Source: Isoetes taiwanensis (lineage: Eukaryota > Streptophyta > Lycopodiopsida > Isoetales > Isoetaceae). From it: 64,000 bases of DNA. Shown here piece after piece: positions 24,194 through 35,510 of the stretch (position 1 is the stretch's first letter; each line of letters begins with the position of its first letter). Made by a program: the position numbers and the translations under genes. The DNA is taken from assembly GCA_021234155.1 (NCBI GenBank), contig JAJEKV010000058.1, positions 5,092,600 to 5,156,599 on the forward strand, written 5' to 3'. Under the pieces are notes generated by a model that did no database searches, was not told the DNA's origin, and was given only the letters and a program-made list of their open reading frames with translations.

Positions 24194-25675
24194 ATGTTGG
24201 GGTCACATGACCCAAAATCGAACGGGGATTTTCCAGCTGGCTGGGTCAGCGCTGACCCAAAACGTCCAATACGTGTTCACATGAATCGTACTCTGCCAGG
24301 TGCCGTATTGCTGAAAATCCTTCAGCAGTATAAAATCGGCCATCAGCTGTGGAGAAAACCCATCCAATTCATCACCTGCCTTTCTTTTTCACAGCCGGAG
24401 CCATCTAAAACAGCCCAAATTCACATGGCAGAGGGTCATCTACCTCTACTCCATGATCTAGATCTGATGGATGAGTCTTCTGATCATGATGAGTTCGACC
24501 AATTTGTAGGTGTTGTGATTCAAATTTTGTTGAGTTGGAACATAGTTCTGTTCTCTATGCTCTCCAACACAACCAGGGAATATTGGGTCTATCCAAGGCA
24601 GATCGCCTTCTGGAAAGAGGTGAGCTCTTCCTTGTGGCATGAATCCGGTCTTGCAGGCAATTACAATTTCAGGCGCTTCTATCGAATGTCTACACGGAAC
24701 TTTGAGGCTTTGCTCAAATTAGTGGCTCCACATATTCCAGAAGCAGATCCTCAAAAATGGGTAAGGGAACCTGTTTACAAAGAGCAAACTCTAGCCTTTG
24801 TGATTTTCCGTCTTGCTCATAACTCAAAAACTTTTGTTTGTTCCCAATTGTTCGCCCTTGGTGTCTCAACCGTGCATAAATATACTAGAATTATAGTGGA
24901 GATACTGGCCACAAATTTGAGGAATAAGTTCATTAGACCTCCTGACAGTGCCAGGTTGCAGTCTATCATGGAAGAATTTGAATCCATATCTGGAGTGCCA
25001 CATGTGGCTGGTGTCATAGATGGCTCACACATTCCATTCCGTCACAAGCCAGCAGCAAGGTATACTCCAACAGATTATTGGTGTCGTCATCACTTCCATT
25101 CTATTTTGTTACAGGCAGTGTGTGTTGCTGGTAAGATATTCTAGGACGTATGCTATGATGCACCAAGTGGATCACATGACACTCGCCACTTCCACACTTC
25201 TCCTCTGTACAGTAAGCTTCAAACTAGACAAATTCTTGCTTCACCAATTAGAAGAATTCGTGGTATCAGAATGAAACCGTATATTCTTGGTGACTTTGGC
25301 TATCCTGCATCATCCTTTATGTTAGATGTTTGGAGGAGGAAAGCTAATGATACTGCTGAGGATATTATTTTTTCAAGAATATTGTCATAGATAAGAGTGA
25401 TCATCGAAAATTCATTCGCTCTATTGAAAGGAAGATGGAAAATTTGCATGGACATGCCAATCAGTATGCCGTTTGCTCCACGAGTTGTCATTGCATGTTG
25501 TGTGTTGCACAACTTTCTGCAATTGAATGGCGAGGAAGAAGGTGTAGAAGGTAATGTGACAATCTATGGTGGTGGTGCCATTAATCAAGGGGAGAGCAGG
25601 AGACGAAGAGAAGGTAATTGGTTGCGTCGGACCATTTTCAAATATATGCAGGACAAGGGCCTTCTGAAACCTTAA
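24194..25675 (+). pseudogene. PIF/Harbinger transposase, left copy, two in-frame TAG stops
   Basis: One frame of 493 codons runs through two stops (TAG at 25142 and 25388), both explained by single-base changes relative to the sister copies (TGG in copy 3; CAG in copies 2 and 3). The protein has an N-terminal helical region, then the DDE nuclease: VAGVIDGSHIPF holds the first Asp, ILGDFGYP the second, and VIIENSF the Glu. This is the DDE_Tnp_4 fold also found in plant ALP1-like proteins. The first 60 or so residues read through what is probably non-coding flank, so the real start may be later, for example MAEGHLPLL at 24425. No second Harbinger gene (Myb-like) is nearby. Confidence 0.9.
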
Positions 25676-25986
25676 AAATCCAAAGTTTTAAGTTTGTGTG
25701 TTTTAATTTTATTGCATGAATGCTCTTGAAGCATTTTCAGTTTGCTTTTTTCAATTCAAAATTAGATATGATCTTCAAAGCATGAGTGCTCACCTTGGCC
25801 CACCTTAGTAGTTGAAAGTGCTCTGTTTTCTGTACAACAGAAAATCTGAATTTTGCATTGGCCCACCTTGCACAGCAGTTGCTTTGAAGATCACATCTAA
25901 TTTTGGATTAAAAAAAGCAAACTGAAAATGCTTCAAGAACATTCATGCAATAAAACTAAAACACACAAACTTAAAACTTTGGATTT

Positions 25987-27355
25987 TTAAGGTTTCAGAA
26001 GGCCCTTGTCCTGCATATATTTGAAAATGGTCCGACGCAAGCAATTACCTTCTCTTCGTCTCCTGCTCTCCCCTTGATTAATGGCACCACCACCATAGAT
26101 TGTCACATTACCTTCTACACCTTCTTCCTCGCCATTCAATTGCAGAAAGTTGTGCAACACACAACATGCAATGACAACTCGTGGAGCAAACGGCATACTG
26201 ATTGGCATGTCCATGCAAATTTTCCATCTTCCTTGCAATAGAGGGAATGAATTTTCGATGATCACTCTTATCTGTGACAATCTTCTTGAAAAAATAATAT
26301 CCTCAGCAGTATCATTAGCTTTCCTCCTCCGAACAACTAACATAAAGGATGATGCAGGATAGCCAGAGTCACCAAGAATATACGGTTTCATTCTGATACC
26401 ACGAATTCTTCTTATTGGTGAAGCAAGAATTTGTCTAGTTTGAAGCTTATCGTACATAGGAGAAGTGTGGAAGTGGCGAGTGTCATGTGATCCACCTGGT
26501 GCATCTTAACATACGTCCCAGAATATCTTACCAGCATCACACACTGCCTGTAACAAAATAGAATGGAAGTGATGACGACACCAATGCTGGAGTATACCTT
26601 GTTGCTGGCTTGTGACGGAATGGAATGTGTGAGCCATCTATGACACCAGCCACATGTGGCACTCCAGATATGGACTCAAATTCTTCCATGATAGACTGCA
26701 ACCTGGCACCGTCAGGAGGTCTAATGAACTCATTTCTCAAATTTGTGGCCAGTATCTCCACTATAATTCTAGTCTATTTATGCACGGTTGAGACACCAAG
26801 GGCGAACAATTGGGAACAAACAAAAGTTTTTGAGTTATGAGCAAGACGGAAAATCACACAGACTAGAGCTTGCTCTTTGTAAACAGGTTCCCTTATCCAT
26901 TCTTGAGGATCTGCTTCTGGAATATGTGGAGCCACTAATTTGAGCAAAGCCTCAAAGTTAAATCGCGGAATATTCGATAGAAGCGCCTGAAATTGTAATT
27001 GCCTGCAAGACCCGATTCATGCCACAAGGAAGAGCTCACCTCTTCCCAGAAGGCGATCTGCCTTGGATAGACCCAATATTCCCTGGCTGGTTGTGTTGGA
27101 GAGCACAGAGAACAGAACTATGTTCCAACTCAACAAAATTTGAATCACAACACCTACAAATTGGTCGAACTCATCATGATCAGAAGACTCATCCATCAGA
27201 TCTAGATCATGGAGTAGAGGTAGATGACCCTCTGCCATGTGAATTTGGGCTGTTTTAGATGGCTCCGGCTGTGAAAAAGAAAGGCAGGTGATGAATTGGA
27301 TGGGTTTTCTCCACAGCTGATGGCCGATTTTATACTGCTGAAGGATTTTCAGCAA
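25987..27355 (-). pseudogene. PIF/Harbinger transposase, right copy, frameshifted
   Basis: It is the reverse-oriented sister of the left copy. The N-terminal segment (27355-27017) loses frame after LSNTT. The middle (26761-26537) contains VAGVIDGSHIPF but loses frame at RYTP. The C-terminal segment (26457-25987) has ILGDSGYP, SQIRVIIENSF and the same C-terminus DKGLLKP. It lacks the two TAG codons of the left copy, so the copies decayed independently after the inverted pair formed. Confidence 0.9.
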
Positions 27356-28097
27356 TACGGCTTTTTGGCGAGTCGCGATTCATGTGAACACGTATTGGAC
27401 GTTAAGGTCGTGACCCCACCCAATTTGGAAAATCCCCGTTCGATTTTGGCTCATGTGATCCCAACATAAGCTGCTATACAAATTTTCAGGGCTGATTCCG
27501 TGGCTGAGCAAAAATCGTCTCATGTGAACGACCCATTAGAGGTGCAGCTTTGAAAGTGGAAGAATGGAGCTTTGACAAAGGAGGAATGGACGCTGCAAGC
27601 AAACAATAACCTGGAAATCAGAATTGTCGTGGCAAGAATCGTCTTAGATTAGAAGGTGATGTTGTTCCTTAGGTTAAGGAAAGACTGCGCACATGCAAGC
27701 CGTTTGGGGTTTCTTATTTGGGAACCGACCATCCATATATATCAGAGGAAGCACGCTAATGCAAAACCAATCCTTTCAAACCTGTGTCAAAGTTCCGGCT
27801 ATGGCGTCTGTAGATCTCTGGCTACCCTCTTAGCTTTTTTCGGGTTCCATGGCGGAAAAAAATGCCGACGCCTTATTTGCAAGACCGAAGTTCTATTTCC
27901 AAGTTGTGGATTTGTTGTTTAGATTAAGAAGCCGGCTTTTTGAAGCATCTGGAGCCAGATCTTCAAGGTTTGAAGGTAAGGCGTCACGCTATCTACGTTA
28001 TAGCGGCAGATTTACTTAGAACCAGGCCTTGAGATTTAGGGTCCAAGCCATGAGGTTTGGCATCTGAAACAAACGATTTTCATAGCAGTCATTAATC

Positions 28098-29360
28098 ATG
28101 GCGTTCTGTAACTTGATTTCCGTCATTTTGCTTGTGATACTAGTAAAAATAGTTTGTGCTCAATATTATCCTGATTTAGCAACACAAGACAACAACAAAT
28201 CATGTCCTGTAAAAACACTCTTTGCCATCTCCAATGATCCATTTTATAATTGGATTAGTCGCTCTTATCTTGCCCTTGGGTTTGGGACTAATGAAATGAT
28301 AACAAATCAAGAGGCCGGAATAGTCTACAGGAAACTTAGTGCATGGAGAGTGGCAAAATATTATGAGAACGATAGGATTCTTATGTTCAGTTCCCCAGAG
28401 CCACATGTCTTGGGAGGATCCTTTAGCAAGGGCAGCAAAAATGTTATTGCCCGGATGGCAGTAAATTGGGGTTTGAGCATCAGAAGTTGTGGTTCTTATC
28501 CCTACTATGATTATACGGGGGCAAACTTATGCCTTTACACTAGCCGGGTTATTGCTAGTAAAAAAAATGGAAATGTCACTTTCAAGACCCTCATGGCAGA
28601 GATACCTTATGTGTATAATAACATCACAAGTGATGTTAAGTATCTCATAAATTGGGTCAGCAATGCTCACACATCTGGAGCACTTGGAGAAAATAAGACA
28701 ATTGTAAAGAGAGGTGAAGATAGTTGGTACTACATGAATCCACTGTTAGATTCTACATGTACCAGAATGGTGAGAATACAGCAGAATGGTGAGAATACAG
28801 TATTTAGTGAGACAATGGTGAGAATACAGCAGAAGGTAACTGAATTTGTGCAGCTGGGATTCAGAGGTATGTTGGCTGCAAAAGCGCACAAGGTAAGTAG
28901 TTGGAAAACAGGTCCTGTAGGTGGAAATGAAACAGCAATTGAACAAGGAAAAATAGAGGAGAAAAAGGGATCAGAAGAAAAAGAAGCAACAACTTTTACT
29001 TCAGAAGGATGGAGCATCATTGTGAGAGTAGCTCTAAGAGTTTTGTTGCTAATTGGAGTGATCTCACAATCCCTGTACACAGCTTGGAATAGCCTCCAGG
29101 CATTAGAGTCTGGGCCAAAACCTGGGTGGAGTCAAACTTATCAGTACCAGCCAAAACAAGACGTAGCTTTTCTCGTTACCACTACGTCTACTATTGAGGT
29201 AAAAGCCATGAACACCACTCTTATTTGGGTGGCTATCTTCCTATGTCCCTACGTATTAATCATAATGCCCTTCATCGACTACCATCTAAAGAAATATACT
29301 CTACAAGTAGAGAAGAACAAAATCAAAGAGAAGATACATCCCGATTCTATTTCCTTTTGA
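28098..29360 (+). CDS. unrecognised secreted/membrane protein, copy A (internally deleted)
   Basis: The frame is 420 residues. It starts with a clear signal peptide (a hydrophobic run after MAFCNLIS, cleavage likely near VCAQ), followed by an extracellular-like part with Cys and N-glycosylation sites, then a charged stretch. A hydrophobic segment (IIVRVALRVLLLIGVISQ) and a final membrane segment (LIWVAIFLCPYVLIIM) precede a basic tail. I do not know the family. Compared with copy B, about 230 residues are missing after residue 220 or so; the junction is filled with two copies of AATGGTGAGAATACAG. The frame happens to stay open. Whether the shortened protein is made is unknown. A TATATAT box lies near 27733, far upstream. 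Confidence 0.6.
   Translation: MAFCNLISVILLVILVKIVCAQYYPDLATQDNNKSCPVKTLFAISNDPFYNWISRSYLALGFGTNEMITNQEAGIVYRKLSAWRVAKYYENDRILMFSSPEPHVLGGSFSKGSKNVIARMAVNWGLSIRSCGSYPYYDYTGANLCLYTSRVIASKKNGNVTFKTLMAEIPYVYNNITSDVKYLINWVSNAHTSGALGENKTIVKRGEDSWYYMNPLLDSTCTRMVRIQQNGENTVFSETMVRIQQKVTEFVQLGFRGMLAAKAHKVSSWKTGPVGGNETAIEQGKIEEKKGSEEKEATTFTSEGWSIIVRVALRVLLLIGVISQSLYTAWNSLQALESGPKPGWSQTYQYQPKQDVAFLVTTTSTIEVKAMNTTLIWVAIFLCPYVLIIMPFIDYHLKKYTLQVEKNKIKEKIHPDSISF
28764..28800 (+). other. deletion junction with templated filler
   Basis: At this point copy A departs from copy B. About 690 bp of B (38601-39290) are replaced by some 35 bp containing AATGGTGAGAATACAG twice. The same word lies just downstream at 28814, the likely template. 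This pattern is typical of end-joining with template switching. Confidence 0.85.
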
Positions 29361-29547
29361 TCATCGTATTATATATGTTACCACTGTACTATATACTATA
29401 ATAATATGTTATAGTGCCCAGCTAATGTTAGATACTTGTTAATGAACTTTCCTCTGTTCAATCCAACAATTTTAAATTATAGGAACTACCTCATGTCTCT
29501 GTATTTAAATAGGTTCAGGTTTGCCTAATTAACTCGCATTCATAATT

Positions 29548-31967
29548 ATGAAAAAAAGTGGGGAGGAAGCTTGGGAGATGTTTGAAGCATCTTCCAGAGG
29601 CCCTACAGATGCCTATAGGATCATCTTCGCTAAGGACGAAGTCTTGACGAAGTGGAATGAGTTCTGGGATGCTTATGCTCAGAAACAGCTACCAGATGCA
29701 ATGGGAAGAGTGCCTCCTCAAGATACTTCCATATTTGATTTGAAGACCACCGAGATGAGAAAAGTACAGGGGCTTCAGGATGATGAAGTCATTTGGCTAT
29801 TAGATCAATGCATAAATAAAGAAGTTTTGTACAAGAAGGCTTCTTCAGTTAAGGACAAAATGTCCTTCGTTGATTGTCGCACTCATATAAAGGACATGCG
29901 AGTTATGAAGGTAGTAGTTGGGCAAGAACTTCAGAAGCTATCTGGTGATGTAACATTATCTGAACTCGGCCTGCTAGACAAGTATGGCGTGTCTGCTGAT
30001 GACATCAAGAAATACGTCTTCTGGTCCAAAGACTTTCTGAAAAACAGGAAATCAAAGAACCAACAGCATACTACAAAACTATCAGATAAGGTGATGGCTG
30101 AGCTGAGAAGAAAGGTTGCCATCCTGAAAGATGCTGGTGGTGACTTACCTGCACTCTGATACCTGGTCTCTACTGGCTATAAAAGTCTCCTACCCGACAC
30201 AACAATAGGCCCTAGTAATATTTCTCTGTTTGTATTGGATAGCAGGACTGTAGCTGCATGGCTTCATACGACTTGGAATGCCTAAAGGTCGTTAGGGAAG
30301 GTTCTCTTCTCTTTGAGACAAAGGATACTGATTTGAAGATGTAGTTTAAAAGTGTCTATATAATCTTCATAATGATATCCCTTGTGCCAGATGATGACTA
30401 TGAGGTAGCTACGAGCAAAGGGGCATCAGATAAAGGTGCATGGCAGTGTTTTCTTTTGGATGAACCCAACTTGAAAAATGTGTTATACAAAGCAGATGAT
30501 TAGGATGAAGCAATTGAATGCCAGGAATTTGATGTTCCTGACCTTTACCGGAAAGACATCACTCTAGAATTGCTGACAAAAGAAAAGGGGCCCTTGAATA
30601 AACATGGGTTTGCAATCAATCTGGCAAGCTATCTTGTTGAGGCTTTTGCACCACTTGATACCACTTCCTGTGAACTTCACGTTGGAGGGTATATTGGTAG
30701 AGAAGCCCTGAAGACATCAAGAAGATGTCTAAGTTTCGTCAACGATGACCAGTCCAGGGATTTCCTTAAAGTGTTTTTCGAAAAGGTACTAGCCACGGCT
30801 GATTGGGGTCCTGTCAAAGATAAAAACCCGTTTGCTTTGGTACCTTACAAAGGGAAAAAGCAGGCTACTATTTCACAATCGCCTCCAAGAACAACTCCAA
30901 AATGTTCAAACCTCGAGGAAAAGGCCGCAATGCTAGCGCGGGAACGTGAGATCATGGAGCGAAATATGGAGTCTATGCTTGGTAATATTCCAACTGGTAA
31001 TGTTACACTTGGGGTAGGACTATGGTAGTTCCTGATACAATCCAGGATGATCATGCAAGCTCAAATTCAACCACTGCGGTTAGGAATCAAAACCCTGAGG
31101 TAGCTTTCATAGAAGAGAACATGTCCGAACTAAACCGTGGAGTTGATGCTTCTGGCAGTAAGCATCCGAGGAGTGAAGTAGACACTACGACTGCTGGGGA
31201 TGACCATAAAGGCTCTGATGATGAAAGGTAATTCACGCCAGATGCGATGTGTAAAATACTTATGACGGACAAAATGCGCTTCGCGTTTATTGCAGACAAT
31301 TTTTGTATGGCTAACTCTTTGTTTTCCATGGCTCAGGGCTCCAACTGCTTGTGACAAAATCATTATCTTCGATCTGAATGGTATCCTGTGTGAACCGTTT
31401 CCTAAGAAGCTTATTAACAAGGATGACTTCGAATAAGTCCCTCTAGAACCGAATACTAAGTGGATCTATCATCGCCCACACTTAGAAGATATGATGAATG
31501 AGGCATTCATATTGTGCCATCTGGTCCTCAATGGAACGCAGAAATATTGAAGAAGTTCTTAGGGTGTTACCAGGATGAATAGAGACTTTGTGACGATTTG
31601 GGACCAAACTAAGTGTATAAAGTTTCCACATCCAAGAGATCCGGATGGCAAACCGGTCTTCGTTAAATATCTTGGTACTATGATGGATCAGCTTGGCATT
31701 CAAAAGAAAGAGGACATCATAATAGTAGATGATGATGCTCTTAAGTGCTTTTATAATCAAGGTCAGGCTCTAAATCCACCAAGTTATACTCCACTAGATT
31801 ACTCAACAGATGAGTTTCTAGTACTATTCATGTCCATCATGAGTGGGTTGACTGCTGGTAAAACAGTATCAGATGTTGTCAAAACGCATCCAGAACTAGA
31901 TCGGACTAAGGAGATGGATCCCTATCCTAAGAGTTATTTGACAAAGAAAGGACTAGTCCCTCCATGA
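29548..31967 (+). pseudogene. FCP1-like HAD phosphatase gene, degenerate
   Basis: The first exon (29548-30159) encodes 203 helical, charged residues of no known family. A second exon-like stretch (30255-30345) and a third (30390-31028) follow, with a TAG at about 30501. A frameshift near 31020 leads to a segment ending GSDDER at a consensus donor (GTAATT, 31229). After an intron, GAPTACDKIIIFDLNGILCE opens the HAD domain; a TAA at 31435, further frameshifts near 31500-31580, IWDQTKC, KPVFVKYLG and IIVDDDALKCF follow, ending at 31967. This order matches the FCP1/NLI-interacting-factor type. The catalytic DxD reads DLN, so even the intact protein might lack normal phosphatase chemistry. Confidence 0.7.
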
Positions 31968-32221
31968 TGTAATCTTCATATCAAGTGAATACAATGTAAA
32001 AAGTGTTCTGTGTATATTGATATGTTGTTATTTACAAATACTAATCAAACAACACATTCTTCTCACTAAAACAAGAAAATGTTAAACCACCCACTACTAT
32101 AATGTTAAAATTTGCAACCTTGCAAAACAACATGTCACACACCACAACACTATATTGAAAAAAGGGTATGCAAAAGTGGCGTGCTTTTGGAACAGACGTA
32201 AATCCAATTTAAATGAATGAT
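31968..32221. other. short AT-rich spacer
   Basis: I see nothing recognisable between the HAD pseudogene and the PPR fragment. Confidence 0.5.
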
Positions 32222-32500
32222 GGTTATTAGAGCCATGCAACAATGTCGTGCATATTCTGTTATCATTGCACCCATGATGCCACGTCCCTTCTAACTACAG
32301 ACATCTCCCCTATGTTTCCACACCTCACATACGTATCAAGAAGCGTGTTTCTAGCAATAATGCTAGTTTTGACCCAAGTTTTAATTATATGTTCATGCAC
32401 GTTCTTGCCCTGCTTTATAGCTTTAATACTAACACCACATGCTTGAGGACATAATTTCATTTGGGATTATGCCTTCATTTGACATATCATTGAATGGTTA
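32222..32500 (-). pseudogene. PLS-class pentatricopeptide repeat (PPR) fragment
   Basis: The minus strand reads EGIIPNEI, then after a small frame change ACGVSIKAIKQGKNVHEHII, then NTLLDTYVRCGNIGEM and RDVASW. This is the hallmark sequence of plant PLS-type PPR proteins (PNE, QGKxVHxHIIK, N-L-DxYxxCG, RDVxSW). Such proteins bind organellar RNA. Only about two repeats remain, with frameshifts at both ends, so it is a relic of a member of this very large land-plant family. The 2-kb repeat begins immediately afterwards. Confidence 0.75.
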
Positions 32501-33018
32501 TAAAGCAAGAAAGCCTTTATCATGCTGAACATACCCATCAATACTAATATTTCAAGATACCATGGTATGAGGCAATTCATTTGCACACTGAGATTGTCTA
32601 CAAGCTAGAATAGATAAGCAGACTCGTCATAAGCATGGCCACCGAACCTCCACATCGCAGATGAAATTCTATAAACGGAACAAGGATGAGCTAAAACTAT
32701 ACGTTGTTCAAACCTTCAAGGTTCATAAAAACGAATACAAGATCTAGACATGACCTAAACAACTAAAATATGACAAATGAATGGGCTCAGAAAGCAAAAA
32801 AACTCGCTCCAAAACTTCTAGTCTAGCAATCATAGAAATGAATGCAGCAAAATGCACCTTGAATAAAAGATGGAATGCACCACAACACATTGCTAGGAAA
32901 GGCAGAACACCATGAAAGATAAACAGGCTAGCGCATAGAACAAAAAGTGTATAACCAACATGTTGAAACTTTTACCAACCAATTAGTGGTCTACACCAAT
33001 GACAATAGGAAAACATGA

Positions 33019-33653
33019 CCTCCCCCACCGAAGGTTAGGGTGCTTCTGTGGCAGGTGGTGCACCGCTGTATCAGGGTGAATGCCCTTGTGAGTCGGTTTA
33101 GGCCGGGTGTGAGCCCTCTCTGCCCTTGTTGTGGCCTTCATCGTGAGACTGTGGAGCATTGTCTGGTTTTATGCCCTCACTTGCAGGCTGCCTGGGATTG
33201 GGTTAGGGCTCTATTTCAGGTGAGATTGACTAGCCAGCAGTTGCTGCTTCATGTGTATCCTGGTGCTTGGCCGCTCTTGCGGCAGCAAGCCTTGCATCTG
33301 TGTGTGGCTTGGTTGGTGTGGCTGATTTAGGCGGCGGTTGTGGATCTTCGGGGATTCGGCTGACTGCAGACCTCTCTCGATTCTCGACTCGGTACAAGCT
33401 ATTTCAAAGCTTTCGGTGTTCGGGGAGTAGTAGAGCGGAAGTTTGCCATTTGGCGGGACTTCTTGGGTGTTGTAGATGGTGATGGTCGGTTTGTACAGCA
33501 GTAGAGTTGCAGTTTTTCTGTGAGTTTGTTGTGGAGTGTCGAGGTATCGCTGTCTCTTTGGGGCAGTTCTCCTTCCTCCTCACTTGCTTTGTAACATTAC
33601 CATTCTTTTAATATATTGATGACACAGTTCTTCAAAAAAAAAAAAAAAAAAAA
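33019..33653 (+). mobile_element. 5'-truncated LINE (non-LTR retrotransposon) with poly(A) tail
   Basis: About 632 bp absent from the other copy of the surrounding repeat. The only coding part (33019-33330) reads PPPKVRVLLWQVVHRCIRVN, then CPCCGLHRETVEHCLVLCP. That is the zinc-binding domain downstream of plant LINE reverse transcriptase. A 3' untranslated stretch leads to 20 A residues (33634-33653, the last few possibly from the target). The empty site in copy 1 (near 7528) shows no clear target-site duplication. Confidence 0.88.
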
Positions 33654-34507
33654 GACATGACACGTCGACTCATATCTGTTCCGATATTCATGCCAGAAAA
33701 GCCGCAAGAATTTCATGGATTTTTCTATTTTTCTCAGTCGTTGATGCATAAATTAGAAGATCTAATGGCCAAGCAAGAATTGAGCTGATGTGTCATGAAA
33801 TATGAATAGGCTAGAAATCCAAGAAAAGTTGTAGACGGTGTTAGGCAAGCCTACTAAAAAACTTTCAGGAATATATTTAAAGGTATATCTATGTATCCAT
33901 GTCATGTGATAGGTCCTGAACATGCCCAATTGCCATCAATTTGTAGGTGAACGATGTGGTGGCACAATCAGAGCCCTTCATGCATGATGGGCATGTATAA
34001 GGGATGCACGAGTCATGCATGGAGGCATACAACATGAAGCCGTAGAATCAAAGGGAGAAGGTGAAATCTGGGTCGTCGAATGTTTTTTTTTCCTAGATAT
34101 ACCATACTCACTATCCTCGTCCTAGTCCATTTCCCCCGTTTGGTTGGCCTCCGTGGCATTGCGGGGAATGCAGCACTGATTTGTGGTGTCCGATGCTTCC
34201 TTCTGGGCGCAGTGACCCTCTTCCTTGTTGTAGGTACCATGTTGCTAGCTTCACCATCGATCTCCCTGCAGCCTCTTGTGGAAACCATGTATGTTGTCGT
34301 GCTCCTCACAGCCTGATGTCGAGAAGCTTGAAAATTGGAAGCTGAAGTTGTCTTTTATCCTGTTGTGGGCCATAGCGGGAGTTGGGTATTCGAATTGGGC
34401 TCCGGTAATCGAGTGTTGAAATGGGCAAAAATTCAAGCAAGGGGCATTGAATTCTACTTTCGAATTGGCATGATCAGGGTTCTTAACGCAGCCACGCGTG
34501 TGTAAAT

Positions 34508-34637
34508 CTGTTGCACAACTACGGACACTAGTTGCACGACAGCGGGCAACAGGGCTAACGCATAGTGGAACTCTGTTGCACAGCTACGGACACCAGTTGC
34601 ACGACAGTGGGGAACAGGGCTAACGCATAGGAGCAAC
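34508..34637 (+). repeat. 65-bp tandem pair in repeat copy 2
   Basis: Units begin CTGTTGCACA at 34508 and 34573, equivalent to the pair at 8428-8557. Confidence 0.85.
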
Positions 34638-35090
34638 CTGTAACGGCCAGAGGACGTCCATATAACATCAACTGGAAACACACGTGGTGAAGCCCTGCCA
34701 CGACGGAGGGATGACCCGTGCCTCGAGGGGCAGTCACGATAGGAGGCGATCATACCCTATCCATGATCACATTTCAAATAATTTCGCATTTTCTTAGAAG
34801 CCAAATTTTATTTCCATGTTGTTATTTGGTTATCTTTTCCTTTATAAAGATCCTCATTCATCATGATATTGATATGCTCTAGAAGTTCGATCACAGAACC
34901 ACAAAAATGGAGTACAAAGTGTTTCTTTTTCCTCTTGCCATGATAACATTTACACAATTAATGTAATTCTAGTTGGACAAAAGGGTTCATGGCTACATAA
35001 GCATGACTCTATGGAAATCTTTTCCTATCCTGGCATTGAGAATAATATCCATTGCTGTGAGACCAACATGTTTTCACCCATAAATTGTAG

Positions 35091-35426
35091 TTTGTGTCCA
35101 TATGTGAAGAAAGGAAGTCTTTTCTCCTGAATGGCTAACTTTTATACAAATTGTCATTGGGCTCCGTGGACGTTAAAAGTCTCTTCCTTCCTTCCTTATA
35201 GATATATGGCACTATACATTAGAATCTGTGTTCTGTGGTCAAAATATAAAAGGCCTCCTAGATTGATGAAGTCAGTCTGCAAACATTTGAAGCTCTAACA
35301 TGCAACTTCCAGCATCCAATTGTAACATGCCATGAGAAACATTTCTTGTATGGATTGTAGCATGCTCTGAGAAACATCCAGTCTATTCAATGGAGCATAA
35401 AGTTTGCTAGTTCATGAAACCATACA
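35091..35426. other. 336-bp spacer
   Basis: AT-rich with no gene. CATGCTCTGAGAAACAT-type words recur at about 35330 and 35360. Otherwise nothing is seen. Confidence 0.5.
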
Positions 35427-35510
35427 AAAAAAGCAAACTGAAAATGCTTCAAGAACATTCATGCAATAAAATTAAAACACACAAACTTAAAACTTTGGAT
35501 TTTTGAGGTT

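Larger units (their letters stand above)
24191..27470. repeat. 1.6-kb inverted repeat made of two PIF/Harbinger copies
   Basis: The left arm is 24191-25782 and the right arm 25880-27470, with a spacer of about 97 bp. The arms are nearly the same length and match closely by eye through the entire transposase frame and its flanks, apart from small differences near the outer ends and a few indels. Read-through transcription in either direction would give a long hairpin RNA. GGGTCAGCGCTGACCC, a perfect palindrome at 24243-24258, is in the left arm. Confidence 0.92.
25911..29551 (+). repeat. segmental duplication, copy A
   Basis: This block is colinear and same-orientation with 35427-40051. It starts within the Harbinger right arm and ends at TAATTATGA, after which the copies are unrelated. 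It includes about 600 bp of leader (27471-28097) and the unknown membrane-protein gene. Copy A lacks about 690 bp of that gene; copy B has an extra mosaic patch in the transposon. Confidence 0.93.
32497..35090. repeat. 2-kb dispersed direct repeat, copy 2 (with LINE insertion)
   Basis: Matches 7031-9039 in the same orientation, with the 5'-truncated LINE at 33019-33653 as the main difference, plus small indels near 34120, 34700 and 34745. It ends at AAATTGTAG like copy 1. Copy 2 lies about 340 bp before segmental duplication copy B. Confidence 0.85.

Noticed and set aside
28098-29360. Copy A of the unknown membrane protein as an endogenous viral glycoprotein
   Set aside because: The signal peptide plus ectodomain plus anchor layout is suggestive, but no viral motif, furin-like site with fusion peptide, or neighbouring viral genes were seen. 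Left as unknown.
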